A DNA stretch of 64,000 nucleotides, from NCBI GenBank assembly GCA_023376005.1, contig CM042145.1, positions 15,858,066 to 15,922,065 of the forward strand. Direction: 5' to 3'. Position 1 is the first letter of the stretch; each line of letters starts with the position of its first letter. Below, piece after piece: positions 62,202 through 64,000 of the stretch. Made by a program: the position numbers and the translations under genes. The notes under the pieces are model-generated. The model searched no databases and was not told where the DNA came from. It was given only the letters and a program-made list of their open reading frames with translations. The DNA comes from Doryteuthis pealeii (Eukaryota; Mollusca; Cephalopoda; Myopsida; Loliginidae).

Positions 62202-62274
62202 GTTAGAATACATTTGATCTCTCTCCATACGTTTTGGTGTGAACGATTCCAATAAACTAATTTTTCAGAAAAAG

Positions 62275-62512
62275 TTACCGACTTTAGGCCACCCCCAACG
62301 ACCTTACTTTTATAAGGGACGGTTAGCTCAGTCGGTAGAGCGTCCGATAACCACAAGTTCATGTTTCAACTCCGCGTATGAGTAGCACAGGTATCTGTGC
62401 GGTAAAGTAAGGAGCTGATGATAGGTGTTGTGGTGCCCCACCACAGATGCCAAAACAATCTTTTTAGCACGTAAGGGATAGACTCCCGTGGCTGGCTGAT
62501 ACTGACTTTACT
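62275..62512 (+). mobile_element. SINE-1 copy plus a tail fragment
   Basis: A bare tail (62275-62312, CCGACTTTAGGCCACCCCC) is followed by a decayed copy with a good box A (GGTTAGCTCAGTCGGTAGAG) and a degenerate box B. It lies about 75 bases after ATM exon E22. Confidence 0.85.
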
Positions 62513-62520
62513 TATATACC

Positions 62521-63050
62521 AGGGTGAGTCAAAAGTTTTGCAATATTTTGGTGATGTGAGGCACAATTCAGAAGCTCTGGATACTTTTGCCGAAGTCATG
62601 AATTTGACACCACACTGACTATGATGCTTAGCTCGCATGTACCTCCGAGTGCTACTTATGATTTTGCCTCTATGTCTTATGACGCTCGAAATTACGTTTT
62701 TAGCTACAGACTTGCTAGATGGTCAGTTCTTGCAACTGCATTCTGACCATTAGTATACTATGATCAACTGCACATTCACCTTCTGCACAACAAATGTTTT
62801 GGTTGCTTCCCAGAGTTATGACATAGTTCAAACTCGTATAGCATTAAGTTCCCAAAATAGACTACATTGCAACATTCATCTGTTGTGACTTCCAAATCAC
62901 ACACAGATGAAGCAATGCACAACATGTTAGCGCACCAATTACCACAATACTACCCATCACCTTCCATGACTCAAACTTCTTTGATCATGTGATATACGCA
63001 CCATAAGCTAGCATGTACCAAAATATGCAAAACTTATGACTCACCCTAGT
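62521..63050. mobile_element. Mariner MITE
   Basis: AGGGTGAGTCAAAAGTTTTG to ACTTATGACTCACCCTA, about 530 bp, with degraded internal sequence like 40649-41121. Confidence 0.82.
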
Positions 63051-63054
63051 ATAT

Positions 63055-63245
63055 ACATATTTACCCAACCCCTCCACACAAGTTGGATTTGACACAAGGT
63101 CAATTTCTTAAATGGAGTTTAATAGGTTTGAATTCAGAGTTTTCCTTCTCAAGACTGGTTGCCTAACCAAGATTAAAGAGCCAGTACGCCCTATTATTTA
63201 CCCATAATTATAGGGAGAATAGTTGGATTCATACCTTTCCTAGAT
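63055..63245 (-). mobile_element. SINE-2 copy
   Basis: Reverse body (GACACAAGGTCAATTTC to ATTCATACCTTTCC), cut off near the 10-N gap. Confidence 0.82.
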
Positions 63246-63260
63246 ATGAGATCTCTCTCT

Positions 63261-63270
63261 NNNNNNNNNN
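63261..63270. other. 10-N gap
   Basis: Ten N inside repeat sequence. The flank to the left is the end of a SINE-2 copy; to the right is the 5' half of a Helitron. Confidence 0.99.
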
Positions 63271-63675
63271 AGCAGAGAGATAAGAAATATAATTACAGTT
63301 ATTTTTCTTGTTAAATGGATTTCATTTAAGATTCATTGAAGAGATTTTGCCCATATCAATATAAACCAAACAATTAGAAAAATCATAATATAGCACATAT
63401 TTCATTAAATCACATTTTTAAATTATTCAAATATGCAAATTAGCCTTGTCGTTCAACTGTAAACCGCTATTTTTGTTGTATATATAAATATAAATTGCAG
63501 ATGTTGTTTGTATGTGATATGGTCACAGTAATAATAATGTCAAACAATTTATTAATAATTGAGGTTTTGATAAAAAATAAAATCATTGAGAATGGATGTC
63601 AATAACTAAGGGGAATGTAACTTGAGTAGTAATATAGTTTCGGTTCAGACAGAAACAGACAATCTCCATTATAAT
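63271..63675 (-). mobile_element. Helitron-2, 5' portion after the 10-N gap
   Basis: Matches the 5' two-thirds of the Helitron-2 body (GGTTCAGACAGAAACAGACA, then ATCTCCATTATAAT). The 3' end falls in or beyond the gap. Confidence 0.66.
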
Positions 63676-63754
63676 AAGATTAAAAAGGAAATTGTTTTGG
63701 GTTTTTATATTTTGGGCTAAAATATAAATAGGAGAAGGATTCTATAAACTAATT

Positions 63755-64000
63755 GGGCACTCAATGTATTTATCAACACCTCCACCATGGGGAAGGGATA
63801 TGAACAAGGGTCAATTTTTCAGGTGGAGAAACGATGGTTTGAATTCAGAGTTTTCCTTCTCTTAAGACTGGGTTGCCAACTAAAACAAAGACCAGCATAT
63901 CCTCAATTGATCCATAGTAGGAAGAGAACAGATGGATTCATGCCTTTCTAAGGACATTAGTAAAAAGTGAATGCAACAGCCTCATCAGGATTTGAACTGG
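63755..64000 (-). mobile_element. SINE-2 copy, running off the window
   Basis: Reverse copy with AAGGGTCAATTTTTCAGGTG, GTTTTCCTTCTC and AACAGCCTCATCAGG. Box B (GGATTTGAACT on +) lies at the window edge. Confidence 0.82.

Overview
The window is animal nuclear DNA. It is AT-rich and crowded with transposable elements, and it carries most of the N-terminal half of one intron-rich gene, ATM (the PI3K-like DNA-damage kinase), on the + strand. Twenty + strand exons between 14146 and 62201 join with matching intron phases, GT/AG borders and collinear similarity to vertebrate ATM from the N-terminal helical solenoid to the stretch ending TKTGKDF...LHPF. The FAT, kinase and FATC domains and the gene start lie outside. 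The large introns, tRNA-derived SINEs, Helitrons, mariners, Penelope-like relics and CCAA-type repeat tails suggest a lophotrochozoan, most likely a mollusc and possibly a cephalopod; that is inference, not proof.

Layout. Positions 1-7883 are one contig ending at a 100-N gap (7884-7983). Its first ~3.95 kb is the reverse complement of 7984-12083, with many small indels between the arms. The left arm holds an ATM exon on the minus strand (2565-3216), copied on + in the right arm (8752-9435). The left contig alone also carries the preceding ATM exon on minus (4853-4960). The simplest reading is that the left contig is placed backwards and overlaps the start of the right contig. From 14.1 kb on, the gene runs left to right with introns full of repeats. 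A second, 10-N gap is at 63261-63270.

Repeats: about 20 copies of a tRNA-derived SINE (SINE-1), about 11 of a second tRNA-like SINE (SINE-2), and another dispersed repeat ending in GGTTGACATGCCATTAAA (Rep-D). There are two Helitron families ending in hairpin plus CTAG, mariner elements with broken transposase, a hAT-type MITE, TTAA-flanked piggyBac-type MITEs, LINE reverse-transcriptase scraps, palindromic MITEs with a telomere-like core, and tandem arrays of 23, 63, 63, 78 and 181 bp.

The most interesting non-coding signal is a recurring RNA-like motif, CTGAAGAA + hairpin + GAAAC. It sits in several unrelated-looking palindromic elements, many of them flanked by (TA)n, and resembles the hammerhead ribozymes known from Penelope-like retroelements. 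A 78-bp tandem array seems to be built from a related unit.
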